DNA of 21,485 bases from the NCBI GenBank assembly GCA_023271485.1, contig JALPXT010000009.1, positions 1 to 21,485 of the forward strand, in the 5' to 3' direction. This stretch comes from Dehalococcoidia bacterium (GTDB lineage Bacteria > Chloroflexota > Dehalococcoidia > SZUA-161 > SpSt-899). Positions 5,844 through 13,100 of this stretch are shown here, one piece after another (the first letter of the stretch is position 1; each line of letters begins with the position of its first letter). The translations under genes and the position numbers were made by a program. A model generated the notes under the pieces. The model saw only the letters and a program-made list of their open reading frames with translations. It made no database searches and was not told the origin of the DNA.

Positions 5844-8800
5844 CTTGTCTCCCCTTCTTTCCCCTTATCACCAGGAAATAGACCAACAAGCCCACAATCA
5901 CCACCACAGCGCCAATTATCCCTCCAATAACCCCCCAGTTTAGCGGCGCTCTCACAGTGGTAAAGCTCCAGGTGTAATCCACGACTAAAGGATTGCCGGC
6001 AAGATCCTTAGCCGCGGGGGAGATGGTAACAGTGTAGCCAGTACCGTATTCAAGGTCAACATCAGGCTCGAAGATCATGGTATTCTCCACCCACCTGAAG
6101 ATCCCGCTCACGGCAGGTTCAATGGAGAATGCCCCCTCCGCCAGAGCCTTGTCCATCTCCTCACTGAAGGTGGCTGAGATGCCGATATCAGTCGGCACAC
6201 CGGCAGCACCGGCCTCCGGCGAGATAGAGACCACCCTTGGCGCCGTGCCGTCATAGATAATTCTGAACTTTGCGGCAGCGGTGTTGTAATTGCCGGCGGC
6301 ATCCCGTGCCACACCACCGGCGACGTCCACCGCTACCACACCGTCGGCATCAGGGGTTATCTCGAAGGTAAATTCCCTATCACTCACCACAACAAAGTTG
6401 CCTGCAGTTCCGTTCCCCACCGTGACGTCGCCGAGCTCAAAGCCGGTAACGTCCTCACTGAAGGTTGCGGTCACCGGAATCGGTGAGATGTTGGTCGGAT
6501 CGGTAGCAGTGGAAGTAATCTCTACCGCTGGTGGGATGACATCCGGCGAATGAACCCGCAGAGTATAGGTCTCCGGAATAGCAAGCCACCACGCCATTAT
6601 GGCAACTGTCCATTGTCCAGGGGTTGGGTGGCTGATTGAGATGGCCTCTGGATAAGCCCAAAATGACGTTGCTGCCAGGTCACCTTCGGGATTAAACAGA
6701 AAGATGTCCAGGTCGTTAACCTCATCGGTCCAATCTAGAGTCAGCCACAATGCAGTCATGCCCGGCTCGACATCCAGGGTGTAGTGGATGAAGTCCCAGT
6801 CTTCGTCCACAGTCCCGGTTATGTCAACTCTTGTGCCCGGGGCAACAGGCTGGATCAGATTGACCGAAACGGGGATCAATATGTCGCCAAGCGTAATATA
6901 GCCAACGTATGTTCCGGCTGCGGTATCAGCAGGTATGCTCATCGTCGCTATGAACGTGGTCGTCTCTCCTGCAGGGACAGTTATCTCTCCAGGCACAATT
7001 ATCCAGTCGCCGGCAGGGAAATCCTGTGTATCGGTCATGACTGACCGGTCTATAGGCAGGGTCTTTGCTTCGGCGGCGCGATTTTCTACGGTGAAGGTTT
7101 TTGTGTGGCTACCGGGAAGCACCCCGCCCACCGCCCACTCGTGATCAACCAGAATGCCCTCCCGGAGCGCAAGATAGGCAACTGCCACATTCAATCTTCC
7201 CGCACCCTGTTCCAATATGCCGAAGAACAGGTCCTCTGCCGAGTTTTTCAGCGCCCTTTCCATCTCCGCAGGCGTCAAATTGGGGAAGGCTTGCAGCAAC
7301 AGTGCCGCTGCACCGGCCACATGTGGTGCTGACATCGAGGTGCCCGGCCAGTCGGCATAGCCGGTGGGATGAAGCCATAGAGGCACCGGGGCAATTATCC
7401 CCAGTCCGGGGGCTGCCAGATCGATCCCGACCCTTCCATCCCCCGCGGGCCCCCGCGAGCTGAAGAAGACAATCTCATCTACGGTGTTTGATGCCGCCAC
7501 TGCTATTGCCCCGTGTGCAACCGCCGGGCTGGTAATGGTGGATTCATCCGGTCCCCAGTTCCCAGCAGAGATGATCACGATATGTCCTGCACCTACGGCG
7601 TGAGTTACCGCTATATCCAGCAGGTCTCGGCCGGCTCCATCTCCCTGCCAGCCCCCAAGGCTTAAGTTGATCACATCGGCCGCTTCCTCCACAGACCACT
7701 CCACTGCTGATATCAACCATGAAGTCTGCGTATCACCGTCCACATTGAGTACCTTCGCGTTGATCAGATATGCCCCCGGGGCGACACCAGTGATGCCTAT
7801 CTCCGGATTGTATGCTCCAGCGGCAATTCCGGCGACATGCGTTCCATGTCCGATTTCATGATCATCCCAGGCGCTGTTGAATCCTTTCCTCAGAGAATAG
7901 GATTCCGTTCCAGTGACCGTAGCGCCCACTACGTTGACCGTCCAGTCCCCATCCGCGACTCGCCCAGGTATAAGAATGCGCCGGTAATTCCCCATATCTA
8001 TACCTGAATGCTCATAGCCATCCGGATCGGTAACGAAGAGTTCCAGGTCGTTTGCCGGATCCTCCCATCTCAGATACACCTCAAGGTCCCGTGCATCTCT
8101 CAGGGTTATAGAGTAGTCATTCGTCTCTGCCTCTGTTATCTCTTCCTCGCTGAATCGATCCCACACCGTGAAGTCTCTCTCTGCTATCACCTTCCCCCCA
8201 TCCAGGTCGGGGTGATACCGGCAAATACCGGTGTCCAGTATGGCAATCCTTATTCCACTGCCGTCAAACCCTTTATCCCACATCCCTGGTGCCCCTATGA
8301 AGTCATCACCATAATCCCTATACAGGATGACATCCTCAATAGTTGCCTCGCCGGTGATAACCTCCAGGTCTTCGATGATAGAGGTCACCAGACGGAGCTT
8401 CGGGGAGAATTCCGGCATCGGGGAGATCTGCAATCTATAGATGCCCGGCGGCAGGTCAGGAATGGCATAACTGCCATCGGCAGCGGTTTCCGTATAGCCA
8501 AAAACGCCTGTTTTCTCATCCCATACGAATACATCGGCACCGGCCACCCCAACCCCCGCTTCGTTAGTTACCCGGCCGGCGATCGTGCCAACCTGTGCCG
8601 GGACGATATTCGCCAGAGTTACATCAAGCGTAGTTGTCTTTCCCTCATTAACGTCTACGTCGGCGATGCGAGCCATCGTGAGATGAACCCCCTCAGGCAT
8701 AACCTCCAGCACATAAGTGGCCGGCGGCAAGTTAGGGATGGTATAATTACCGGCGGCATCGGTCCACCCCAGGCCTAAAACCCCTGTCTCCGGATCCGAT

Positions 8801-9738
8801 GCGATGACCAGGGCATTGACTACCCAAAGTCCTTTCATATCAGTCACCCTGCCGGAGACGACCCCGACTTCCGCAGGGATGATATTCTCCAGGGTGATAT
8901 CAGCAGTGGTTACCTCGCCGGCAATAACCTCTATGCGCCATAAGGTATCCGCCATCAGGGGTGGAGGCGCCAACGGGTGAGAGGAGACTCCCACCCGGTA
9001 AATGCCCGGCAGCAAGTCGGAAATGGTATAATTACCGTTGTCGTCCGTCATGGCAAAGCCCATATCTCCCGTTACCGCATCACGTGCTGACACCAGAGCA
9101 AAGGCCACTCCGGCTCCATCCTCATCAGTTACCCGGCCCGAGATTGTCCCGGTCTCTGGTGTGACAGCGCTAAGTGTCCCCTTAGAGGACATCACGTAGC
9201 CCCGCAAATACTCAGAGACCCGGATCATGCTGCCACCGAAATCCGGCAATGCGGGTATCAATTCGGGGGGTCTAATCGGCTCATCCAGCCAGATCGTTCC
9301 CACATCTGGATGAGCAGCAATCTCAGCGATTCTTTCGGCCAGAACATTTGCCGATATCGCATTGACGATCCAGTGTTGAGTGATGTTCTCCGCCCCTAAT
9401 TCCTCTAATAATCCTACCAGAGGGGCTTGCGTTGCACTTGCCAGCGATCTTGCCTGATCGATATCAAACCTGTCCCCCTCGATTAACCCCGGCTGCTCTT
9501 CCATCATTAAAATAATTGCGAGATCTTCGCCGGGCCTGGCCTCTATCTCAGCTTCCAGGGTTGCACCGATCTTTGGATCCTGATCCTGTATTTCTTCCGG
9601 CAACAGCTCCCTTAAGTCAACCGGCCTTGTGTCTTTCGGGCCGACCGATACTTCAGCGGAGGCAATCGATGGCCAGGCTCCGCTCCCGATCAGAAGAAAA
9701 CACGCCACTATGGCTACTATCCTCATCCACTTCATCAT
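5815..9738 (-). CDS. Secreted, membrane-anchored subtilisin-like serine protease (S8), multidomain
   Basis: This 1307-residue exported protease is numbered here from the in-frame TTG one codon before the chosen ATG. A signal peptide (about 1-29, ending SIASA) is followed by an I9-like propeptide region (about 60-155). Three carboxypeptidase-regulatory-like beta domains start near 198, 293 and 385 (SGRVTDEDG, SGRVTDMKG, AGRVTNEAG). The catalytic domain holds Asp503 (ILDTGI), His632 (GHGTHVAG), Asn728 (ISAGN) and Ser802 (GTSMSAPHVAG). A PPC-like beta domain is inserted at about 525-620, and a similar one lies at about 968-1064. Two Ig-like domains follow (about 1068-1163 and 1166-1263), then a single transmembrane helix (about 1269-1292) and a basic tail. 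AGGAGG precedes the ATG. The likely role is peptide scavenging or surface-protein processing. The last codons lie antisense to tRNA-Sec. Confidence 0.93.
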   Translation of the reverse strand: MMKWMRIVAIVACFLLIGSGAWPSIASAEVSVGPKDTRPVDLRELLPEEIQDQDPKIGATLEAEIEARPGEDLAIILMMEEQPGLIEGDRFDIDQARSLASATQAPLVGLLEELGAENITQHWIVNAISANVLAERIAEIAAHPDVGTIWLDEPIRPPELIPALPDFGGSMIRVSEYLRGYVMSSKGTLSAVTPETGTISGRVTDEDGAGVAFALVSARDAVTGDMGFAMTDDNGNYTISDLLPGIYRVGVSSHPLAPPPLMADTLWRIEVIAGEVTTADITLENIIPAEVGVVSGRVTDMKGLWVVNALVIASDPETGVLGLGWTDAAGNYTIPNLPPATYVLEVMPEGVHLTMARIADVDVNEGKTTTLDVTLANIVPAQVGTIAGRVTNEAGVGVAGADVFVWDEKTGVFGYTETAADGSYAIPDLPPGIYRLQISPMPEFSPKLRLVTSIIEDLEVITGEATIEDVILYRDYGDDFIGAPGMWDKGFDGSGIRIAILDTGICRYHPDLDGGKVIAERDFTVWDRFSEEEITEAETNDYSITLRDARDLEVYLRWEDPANDLELFVTDPDGYEHSGIDMGNYRRILIPGRVADGDWTVNVVGATVTGTESYSLRKGFNSAWDDHEIGHGTHVAGIAAGAYNPEIGITGVAPGAYLINAKVLNVDGDTQTSWLISAVEWSVEEAADVINLSLGGWQGDGAGRDLLDIAVTHAVGAGHIVIISAGNWGPDESTITSPAVAHGAIAVAASNTVDEIVFFSSRGPAGDGRVGIDLAAPGLGIIAPVPLWLHPTGYADWPGTSMSAPHVAGAAALLLQAFPNLTPAEMERALKNSAEDLFFGILEQGAGRLNVAVAYLALREGILVDHEWAVGGVLPGSHTKTFTVENRAAEAKTLPIDRSVMTDTQDFPAGDWIIVPGEITVPAGETTTFIATMSIPADTAAGTYVGYITLGDILIPVSVNLIQPVAPGTRVDITGTVDEDWDFIHYTLDVEPGMTALWLTLDWTDEVNDLDIFLFNPEGDLAATSFWAYPEAISISHPTPGQWTVAIMAWWLAIPETYTLRVHSPDVIPPAVEITSTATDPTNISPIPVTATFSEDVTGFELGDVTVGNGTAGNFVVVSDREFTFEITPDADGVVAVDVAGGVARDAAGNYNTAAAKFRIIYDGTAPRVVSISPEAGAAGVPTDIGISATFSEEMDKALAEGAFSIEPAVSGIFRWVENTMIFEPDVDLEYGTGYTVTISPAAKDLAGNPLVVDYTWSFTTVRAPLNWGVIGGIIGAVVVIVGLLVYFLVIRGKKGRQAGVRGVEPP

Positions 9739-9836
9739 CAAACCTCCTTTGGGGGTAGACCATCAATAGATTGGCGGGTAGAACAGGCCAACAATGAGGG
9801 CTTACATGCTGGTCTTAGGGCATGTACACCGGTTAT

Positions 9837-9842
9837 ATTATA
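9837..9842 (-). promoter_or_regulatory. Candidate -10 box for the protease gene
   Basis: A perfect TATAAT on the minus strand lies about 100 bases upstream of the protease ATG. The best -35 match at a suitable spacing is only TGGAAC at 18 bases, so other factors may be needed. Confidence 0.35.
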
Positions 9843-9916
9843 ACACAGAAAAGAGCTTGAGTTCCAGTCTCTGTCTGCGCTCGAGGATTTTGCCCCTCGG
9901 GGTCCTCCAGGACTGC

Positions 9917-9945
9917 TAGCCAAACGGGTTCCTTTAAGCTACAAT
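9917..9945 (+). promoter_or_regulatory. Weak candidate promoter for the small unknown gene
   Basis: TAGCCA (4 of 6) and TACAAT (5 of 6) are separated by 17 bases. The start would lie near 9952, about 90 bases before the ATG at 10043. Confidence 0.25.
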
Positions 9946-10042
9946 AGTAGCAGGCGAGAACCAGCGCCAGGAATCGGAGGAACCATCCGGCGGTGATGAA
10001 TAACCACAATCGGCCAGGATCGAAGGGGGGAATGCTAAAGCC

Positions 10043-10282
10043 ATGATGAGAATCTGGGGAATGCTTTCGGCTGACGATGAAAAGAATGGGTTCGATCTTG
10101 TCCTGGACGAAAGCTGGTACGTGCTGCTCCTGGACAAGGATGAGGTTATTGCTCGTTTTGATCCGCGCGATTATACCTCAGCAGAGTTGTATGGGGAAGT
10201 GGAGACGGTGCTCCAATGGAGGCGAAGTAATCGTGCGACAAAACCGAAATCCCAGATGGCCCAGGCTTGTGGCCTATCCTGA
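10043..10282 (+). CDS. Small hypothetical protein
   Basis: I do not recognise this 79-residue protein. It is soluble and acidic in its first two thirds (SADDEKNGFDLVLDESWYV, then LLLDKDEVIARFDPRDY), with a basic, Ser/Lys-containing tail. No cysteine ligand set, membrane helix or known motif is visible. The alternation of hydrophobic strands with charged turns looks like real protein. A GGGGGG tract 11 bases before the first ATG could be its ribosome-binding site, though the spacing is long; ATG codons at 10043 and 10046 are both possible. It lies between the protease and the cas operon with gaps on both sides, so it is probably transcribed alone. Confidence 0.45.
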   Translation: MMRIWGMLSADDEKNGFDLVLDESWYVLLLDKDEVIARFDPRDYTSAELYGEVETVLQWRRSNRATKPKSQMAQACGLS

Positions 10283-10418
10283 AAGTCCATTTCGTTCTTT
10301 TATGCTCCATGCGCGCCGGCATTAAGTCAGGTCACCTTCCCTAGCCCAAGCAACCCGGAACCAGATTGAACGCACCTCTTCCACCACGCCTCACCAGGTA
10401 CCTCCGGTAGTTTCCCGA

Positions 10419-10447
10419 TTGACAAACCCCAATCAATAGGGTAATGT
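10419..10447 (+). promoter_or_regulatory. Candidate promoter of the cas operon
   Basis: A perfect TTGACA (10419-10424) lies 17 bases before TAATGT (10442-10447), a poor -10 box (3 of 6). The start would be near 10454, 75 bases upstream of the cas6 GTG. The rest of 10283-10528 shows nothing else I can assign. Confidence 0.4.
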
Positions 10448-10528
10448 ATTGCCAAGACCGGCGATGTGATCCCATTGCCCGGCAAGCCCCTGATCGGGTC
10501 AGGGGCAAGCGGAGGAGACGAACAGAAG

Positions 10529-11317
10529 GTGAGAATCGCCCTTCAGCTTGAGCCTCTCAGCGGCAGGCTAAAGCTACCCCTTCAGTACAACAGAGAAGTC
10601 CAGGGGATGATATACCGCAATCTTGATGATGCCCTGGCTGACTGGATCCACGATGAAGGCTTGTCTCTGGGGAAGCGCTCCTTCAAGCTTTTTACCTTCA
10701 GCCACCTGCAGGGCCGCTACCATATCACCCCGGGTACCATCGAATTCAGCGGAGCGGTAAGGGTCCATGTCGGCTCGGTCCACGAGCAGATATTGCAATC
10801 CTTAGCAGAGCACCTTCTACGAGGGCCGGCGGTTCGGCTGGGGAAGGAAGTCTGTGAGGTATCCAGCATGGAGGTAGAGCCGCTGCCGGAGATGTCCAGA
10901 CCGATGCGTGTCCGAACCCTCTCCCCGATCACCATTTACAGCACACTGAGCACGGCCGAAGGGCGGAAGAAGACCTATTACTACAGCCCCTCTGAGCGAG
11001 ACTGGGAGACACAACTGCTCTCCAATCTGAAGCGAAAGGCCAGGGCACTCGGCTGGGGAGAGGCTCAATTGCAGAATCTTGAGGACGGGAAGGCACACAT
11101 TCGGCCTATCCGGATAAGCAACCGCGATCTGAAGATCATGAAATATGGTGATACCGTGATCAAGGCATGGTCGGGGGTTTACGAGCTGGACCTCCCGGAA
11201 CCGTTCTTTCTTCTGGCCTATGATGCCGGACTCGGATCGAAGAACAGCCAGGGGTTCGGGATGGTGGAGGTGGTCAAGAGGTTAAATGAAGGTGGTATTA
11301 CTGATTACGACAGGTGA
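10529..11317 (+). CDS. cas6: CRISPR endoribonuclease Cas6
   Basis: Cas6 cuts the array transcript within each repeat to give crRNAs with an 8-nt 5' tag, here ATTGAAAC from the repeat. The 262 residues have the double ferredoxin-like layout: VRIALQLEPL as first strand, WIHDEG with His41 as the likely catalytic histidine, FTFSHLQG, and the C-terminal glycine-rich loop GLGSKNSQGFGMVEV (residues 234-248). I chose the GTG at 10529 because GGAGGAG lies 11 bases upstream and homologues start at this strand; a GTG at 10466 would add 21 residues rich in Gly and Pro. Residues after EVVKR form a short extension unlike typical Cas6. The DNA of its 3' end recurs twice downstream. It is the first gene of the operon. 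Confidence 0.93.
   Translation: MRIALQLEPLSGRLKLPLQYNREVQGMIYRNLDDALADWIHDEGLSLGKRSFKLFTFSHLQGRYHITPGTIEFSGAVRVHVGSVHEQILQSLAEHLLRGPAVRLGKEVCEVSSMEVEPLPEMSRPMRVRTLSPITIYSTLSTAEGRKKTYYYSPSERDWETQLLSNLKRKARALGWGEAQLQNLEDGKAHIRPIRISNRDLKIMKYGDTVIKAWSGVYELDLPEPFFLLAYDAGLGSKNSQGFGMVEVVKRLNEGGITDYDR
11238..11276 (+). repeat. cas6 3'-end repeat, copy 1 (intact gene)
   Basis: This segment of the intact cas6 encodes SKNSQGFGMVEVV. Bases 11238-11269 match copy 3 (13045-13076) at 31 of 32 positions, and 11248-11276 match copy 2 (12248-12276) at 27 of 29. Confidence 0.85.
11284..11302 (+). repeat. 19-bp direct repeat A, copy 1
   Basis: AAATGAAGGTGGTATTACT at the end of cas6 recurs exactly at 12340-12358, just before the AbrB-type gene. 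Confidence 0.85.
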
Positions 11318-11325
11318 AGGTCACC

Positions 11326-12216
11326 ATGCTTAGAGAGCTTTGCTCTTTCCCGAGTGCCTTCCAGCTTGAAGACATCCTGCAGCAAAGGGAGATGCTGGCC
11401 GAAATCTTCAAGGCAATGCAGGTGCGCCTGGCCTACCTTCATGGCTCGCTTCTCGACGGTCGCGGTCGAGATGCCGATTTTGCCGTGCTCTTCGATAACT
11501 ACTCCTTCACCCAATCTCAGGATCTCTATGAGGGCCTTTGCCGGATTCTTAAGGCGGATAACATTGACCTCCTGCCGCTTAATCGGGCGTCCTTTGAGTT
11601 AAAGAAAAGGGTCGCTCTATCCGGGCTTGTTATCTATGAGGCTTGCCCCGCGGCCGTTTCGGATTTCCTCGAAAAAATGCTAACTCAGCTTGAAGACCAC
11701 CGCCTTTTTGTGACTCTGGCGCAGGCCGAGCTTGAAAAGAGAATCAAAGGAGGAATTTCTATGGCCTCAAGGAAGCTGGATGCTGAAAGAGTAACGAGCT
11801 ACCTCTCCCGCCTGGACGATGTGGTAGCCAGACTAATGGACTTAAAGAGCAGTTTCACCTCCTTTGAGGACTTCATGGCTCAGGTTGACCGCAGAGAACT
11901 TTCAGTCCATTACCTCCGCATCGCCCTGGAATCCGTGCTCGATGTCTGCCGCCATTTCCTGGCGGTAAAGGGCGCAAGCCTCGACCAGGTGGATACTACC
12001 AACATCATAGAGCTGGCCGGTAAGAACGGACTTCTCCCACCAGACTTTGCCCGAAGAATCCGTGGAATGGCCGGGATGAGAAACGCCATCGTTCACGTCT
12101 ACTGGAACCTGGACTATGCCGCCATCTATGAGGCCGTAAGTCGGCTCTCGGACTTCGATGATTTCGCCAGATACGTCCTGCAATTCTTGCAGCGCCAAAA
12201 TCGGAAGCTGTCATGA
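11326..12216 (+). CDS. Fused MNT nucleotidyltransferase-HEPN toxin-antitoxin protein
   Basis: This 296-residue protein joins two halves normally encoded by a pair (MntA/HepT type). The N-terminal half is a minimal nucleotidyltransferase: LHGSLLDGRGRDADFAVLF with Gly40-Ser41 and Asp49/Asp51, and a third Asp (81) in NIDLLPLNRAS. In studied pairs it AMPylates and silences the toxin. The C-terminal half is HEPN/DUF86: LDAERVTSYLSRL, then GMRNAIVHVYWN with Arg252, His257 and Tyr259, the R-x4-H-x-Y RNase motif whose Tyr is the modified residue. Both active sites look intact. The ATG at 11326 has GAAGG upstream; a GTG at 11314 overlapping the cas6 stop is the alternative. An internal AGGAGG and ATG (Met146) open the HEPN half alone. 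It lies between cas6 and cas8b. Confidence 0.88.
   Translation: MLRELCSFPSAFQLEDILQQREMLAEIFKAMQVRLAYLHGSLLDGRGRDADFAVLFDNYSFTQSQDLYEGLCRILKADNIDLLPLNRASFELKKRVALSGLVIYEACPAAVSDFLEKMLTQLEDHRLFVTLAQAELEKRIKGGISMASRKLDAERVTSYLSRLDDVVARLMDLKSSFTSFEDFMAQVDRRELSVHYLRIALESVLDVCRHFLAVKGASLDQVDTTNIIELAGKNGLLPPDFARRIRGMAGMRNAIVHVYWNLDYAAIYEAVSRLSDFDDFARYVLQFLQRQNRKLS
11746..11763 (+). promoter_or_regulatory. Internal ribosome-binding site and ATG at the MNT/HEPN junction
   Basis: AAAGGAGGA (11746-11754) lies 7 bases before an in-frame ATG (11761). This is a near-perfect initiation signal, placed where one domain ends (ELEKRIKGG) and the other begins (MASRKLDAERV). Confidence 0.7.
11761..12216 (+). 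CDS. HEPN domain protein from the internal start (alternative product)
   Basis: Translation from the internal ATG would give a 151-residue free HEPN protein, the usual size of a HepT toxin, carrying RNAIVHVY. It would share its sequence with the fused protein. Whether both products are made cannot be read from DNA. The strong ribosome-binding site and the exact domain boundary support it. It may be the relic of an ancestral two-gene pair whose intervening stop was lost, or a way to make extra toxin for assembly. Confidence 0.5.
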   Translation: MASRKLDAERVTSYLSRLDDVVARLMDLKSSFTSFEDFMAQVDRRELSVHYLRIALESVLDVCRHFLAVKGASLDQVDTTNIIELAGKNGLLPPDFARRIRGMAGMRNAIVHVYWNLDYAAIYEAVSRLSDFDDFARYVLQFLQRQNRKLS

Positions 12217-12245
12217 TGGAAAATACCGTGGAGTTCCAGGAGACG

Positions 12246-12278
12246 AACCAGGGATTCGGAATGGTGGAGGTGGTCAGG
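12246..12278 (+). pseudogene. cas6 3'-end remnant, copy 2
   Basis: Just after the MNT-HEPN gene, 33 bases encode NQGFGMVEVVR, matching the glycine-rich loop of the intact Cas6; 12248-12276 match it at 27 of 29 bases. Upstream residues (EFQET) no longer resemble Cas6. It is a fragment, not a gene. Confidence 0.75.
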
Positions 12279-12314
12279 CAGAGAACAGTTGCCAGGGATC
12301 AGGGATCGAGATCA

Positions 12315-12343
12315 TTTAGAGTTGGGCAACTTTGTGATAAAAT
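12315..12343 (+). promoter_or_regulatory. Candidate promoter for the AbrB/VapC pair
   Basis: TTTAGA (4 of 6) and TAAAAT (5 of 6) are spaced by 17 bases, with a start near 12350 and a leader of about 35 bases. It would let the pair be transcribed apart from the cas operon. Confidence 0.4.
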
Positions 12344-12358
12344 GAAGGTGGTATTACT
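12340..12358 (+). repeat. 19-bp direct repeat A, copy 2
   Basis: An exact copy of 11284-11302 (AAATGAAGGTGGTATTACT). In copy 1 it follows the cas6 loop almost directly; here about 63 extra bases intervene between the loop remnant and the repeat. Confidence 0.85.
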
Positions 12359-12384
12359 ATTGGAGTATTACAGAGGAGTTGAAC

Positions 12385-12600
12385 ATGCCTAAGATGACGA
12401 TTAAAGGCCAGATAACCATCCCTGGAGAAGTCAGGGATTCCTTAGGTCTGAAGCCGGGGAGCAGGGTTCGATTTAGACTGGAGAATGGAAGCTGCATTCT
12501 GGAAAAGGATGTGGAGAATATCCCTTTCGGCAAGTGGATAGGATATCTGAGTGGTGATAGAACTTCTGATGAGATAATCGAGGAGCTGCGAGGAAATTAG
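12385..12600 (+). CDS. AbrB/SpoVT-type antitoxin
   Basis: This 71-residue protein has an N-terminal swapped-hairpin AbrB domain (MPKMTIKGQITIPGEVRDSL, then GLKPGSRVRFRLENG), which binds operator DNA as a dimer. Its C-terminal tail (SGDRTSDEIIEELRGN) would dock on and block the PIN toxin, the DEIIEELRG ending being typical of VapB partners. GAGGAG lies 6 bases before the ATG at 12385; a TTG at 12379 is less likely. It is followed after one base by the PIN gene. AbrB-type antitoxins usually repress their own operon, which would involve the promoter at 12315-12343. Confidence 0.88.
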   Translation: MPKMTIKGQITIPGEVRDSLGLKPGSRVRFRLENGSCILEKDVENIPFGKWIGYLSGDRTSDEIIEELRGN

Positions 12601-12601
12601 C

Positions 12602-12937
12602 ATGACGAGCGCAGTTGATACGAACATCTTATTAGATATTCTCTTGCCTGACCCGAAATTCCTCGAGGCCTCCACCAAGCTATTGAGCAATGCCATCTCA
12701 AAAGGAAAAGTAATAATGAGTGAGGTCGTATATGCGGAGCTCTCGGCCCAGTTTAGTAGCAGGGAAGAGCTTGATGCCTTTTTGGAAGAGGCAAATATAG
12801 TGGTTCAGCCTACTAACCAAGCAGCACTGTGGGAAGCAGGCAGAGCTTGGATGATGTACATCAAAGTCAGGGGTGAAGAGCTAGAGTGCCCCAAGTGTGG
12901 ATATAAAAGCGACTTTCTAAGCCTTGCCGCTGAATAA
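12602..12937 (+). CDS. PIN-domain VapC-type toxin, apparently truncated
   Basis: VapC toxins are Mg-dependent RNases. The 111 residues begin with the PIN strand AVDTNILLDILL (Asp6) and keep SEVVYAEL (Glu46) and the AGRAW helix. The usual last third, with an Asp in a DFLIGAHA-like motif and a final RDRGFY-like segment, is not seen. Instead the protein ends with RGEELECPKCGYKSDFLSLAAE, containing a single CxxC knuckle. Family members are generally near 130-145 residues, so about 30 residues appear lost, probably where the sequence joins the cas6 remnant. An incomplete acidic cluster suggests weak or no RNase activity. The ATG follows the antitoxin stop by one base. Confidence 0.75.
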   Translation: MTSAVDTNILLDILLPDPKFLEASTKLLSNAISKGKVIMSEVVYAELSAQFSSREELDAFLEEANIVVQPTNQAALWEAGRAWMMYIKVRGEELECPKCGYKSDFLSLAAE

Positions 12938-13022
12938 GGTTAAGGCGGGCTTAATGTGAGAGGTGGTGACAGTTCACGGGGATCGGTAGATAAACGACTG
13001 GCCGCTGATCCCCTTTTCTCCT

Positions 13023-13100
13023 GGCTATGAGGACGGACGGGGGGCGAAGAACAGCCAGGGATTCGGGATGGTGGAGATACTTTCAACGCAGAAGGGGTGA
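13023..13100 (+). pseudogene. cas6 3'-end remnant, copy 3
   Basis: An open stretch ending at TGA 13098-13100 encodes GYEDGRGAKNSQGFGMVEI and then LSTQKG, closely matching the Cas6 C-terminus (AYDAGLGSKNSQGFGMVEV). Bases 13045-13076 match the intact cas6 at 31 of 32. A TAG at 12987 and unrelated sequence before it show that the rest of the gene is missing. It directly abuts cas8b, as an intact cas6 would in an undisturbed operon. Confidence 0.8.

Larger units (their letters stand above)
9739..10042. other. Intergenic region between the protease and a small unknown gene
   Basis: About 300 bases without a convincing gene. It holds divergent candidate promoters: a perfect minus-strand TATAAT at 9837-9842 facing the protease and a weak plus-strand TAGCCA-17-TACAAT at 9917-9945 facing the small gene. 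No repeat or RNA gene was recognised. Confidence 0.4.

Noticed and set aside
8008..8778. A 256-residue plus-strand frame within the protease gene
   Set aside because: It is a shadow of the conserved beta-domain repeats on the minus strand, with no motif or convincing start of its own.
12890..12937. SDFLSLAAE at the VapC end read as the conserved DFLIGAHA motif
   Set aside because: Only the first residues match, and it comes straight after a CxxC with no following conserved segment, so it is probably chance.
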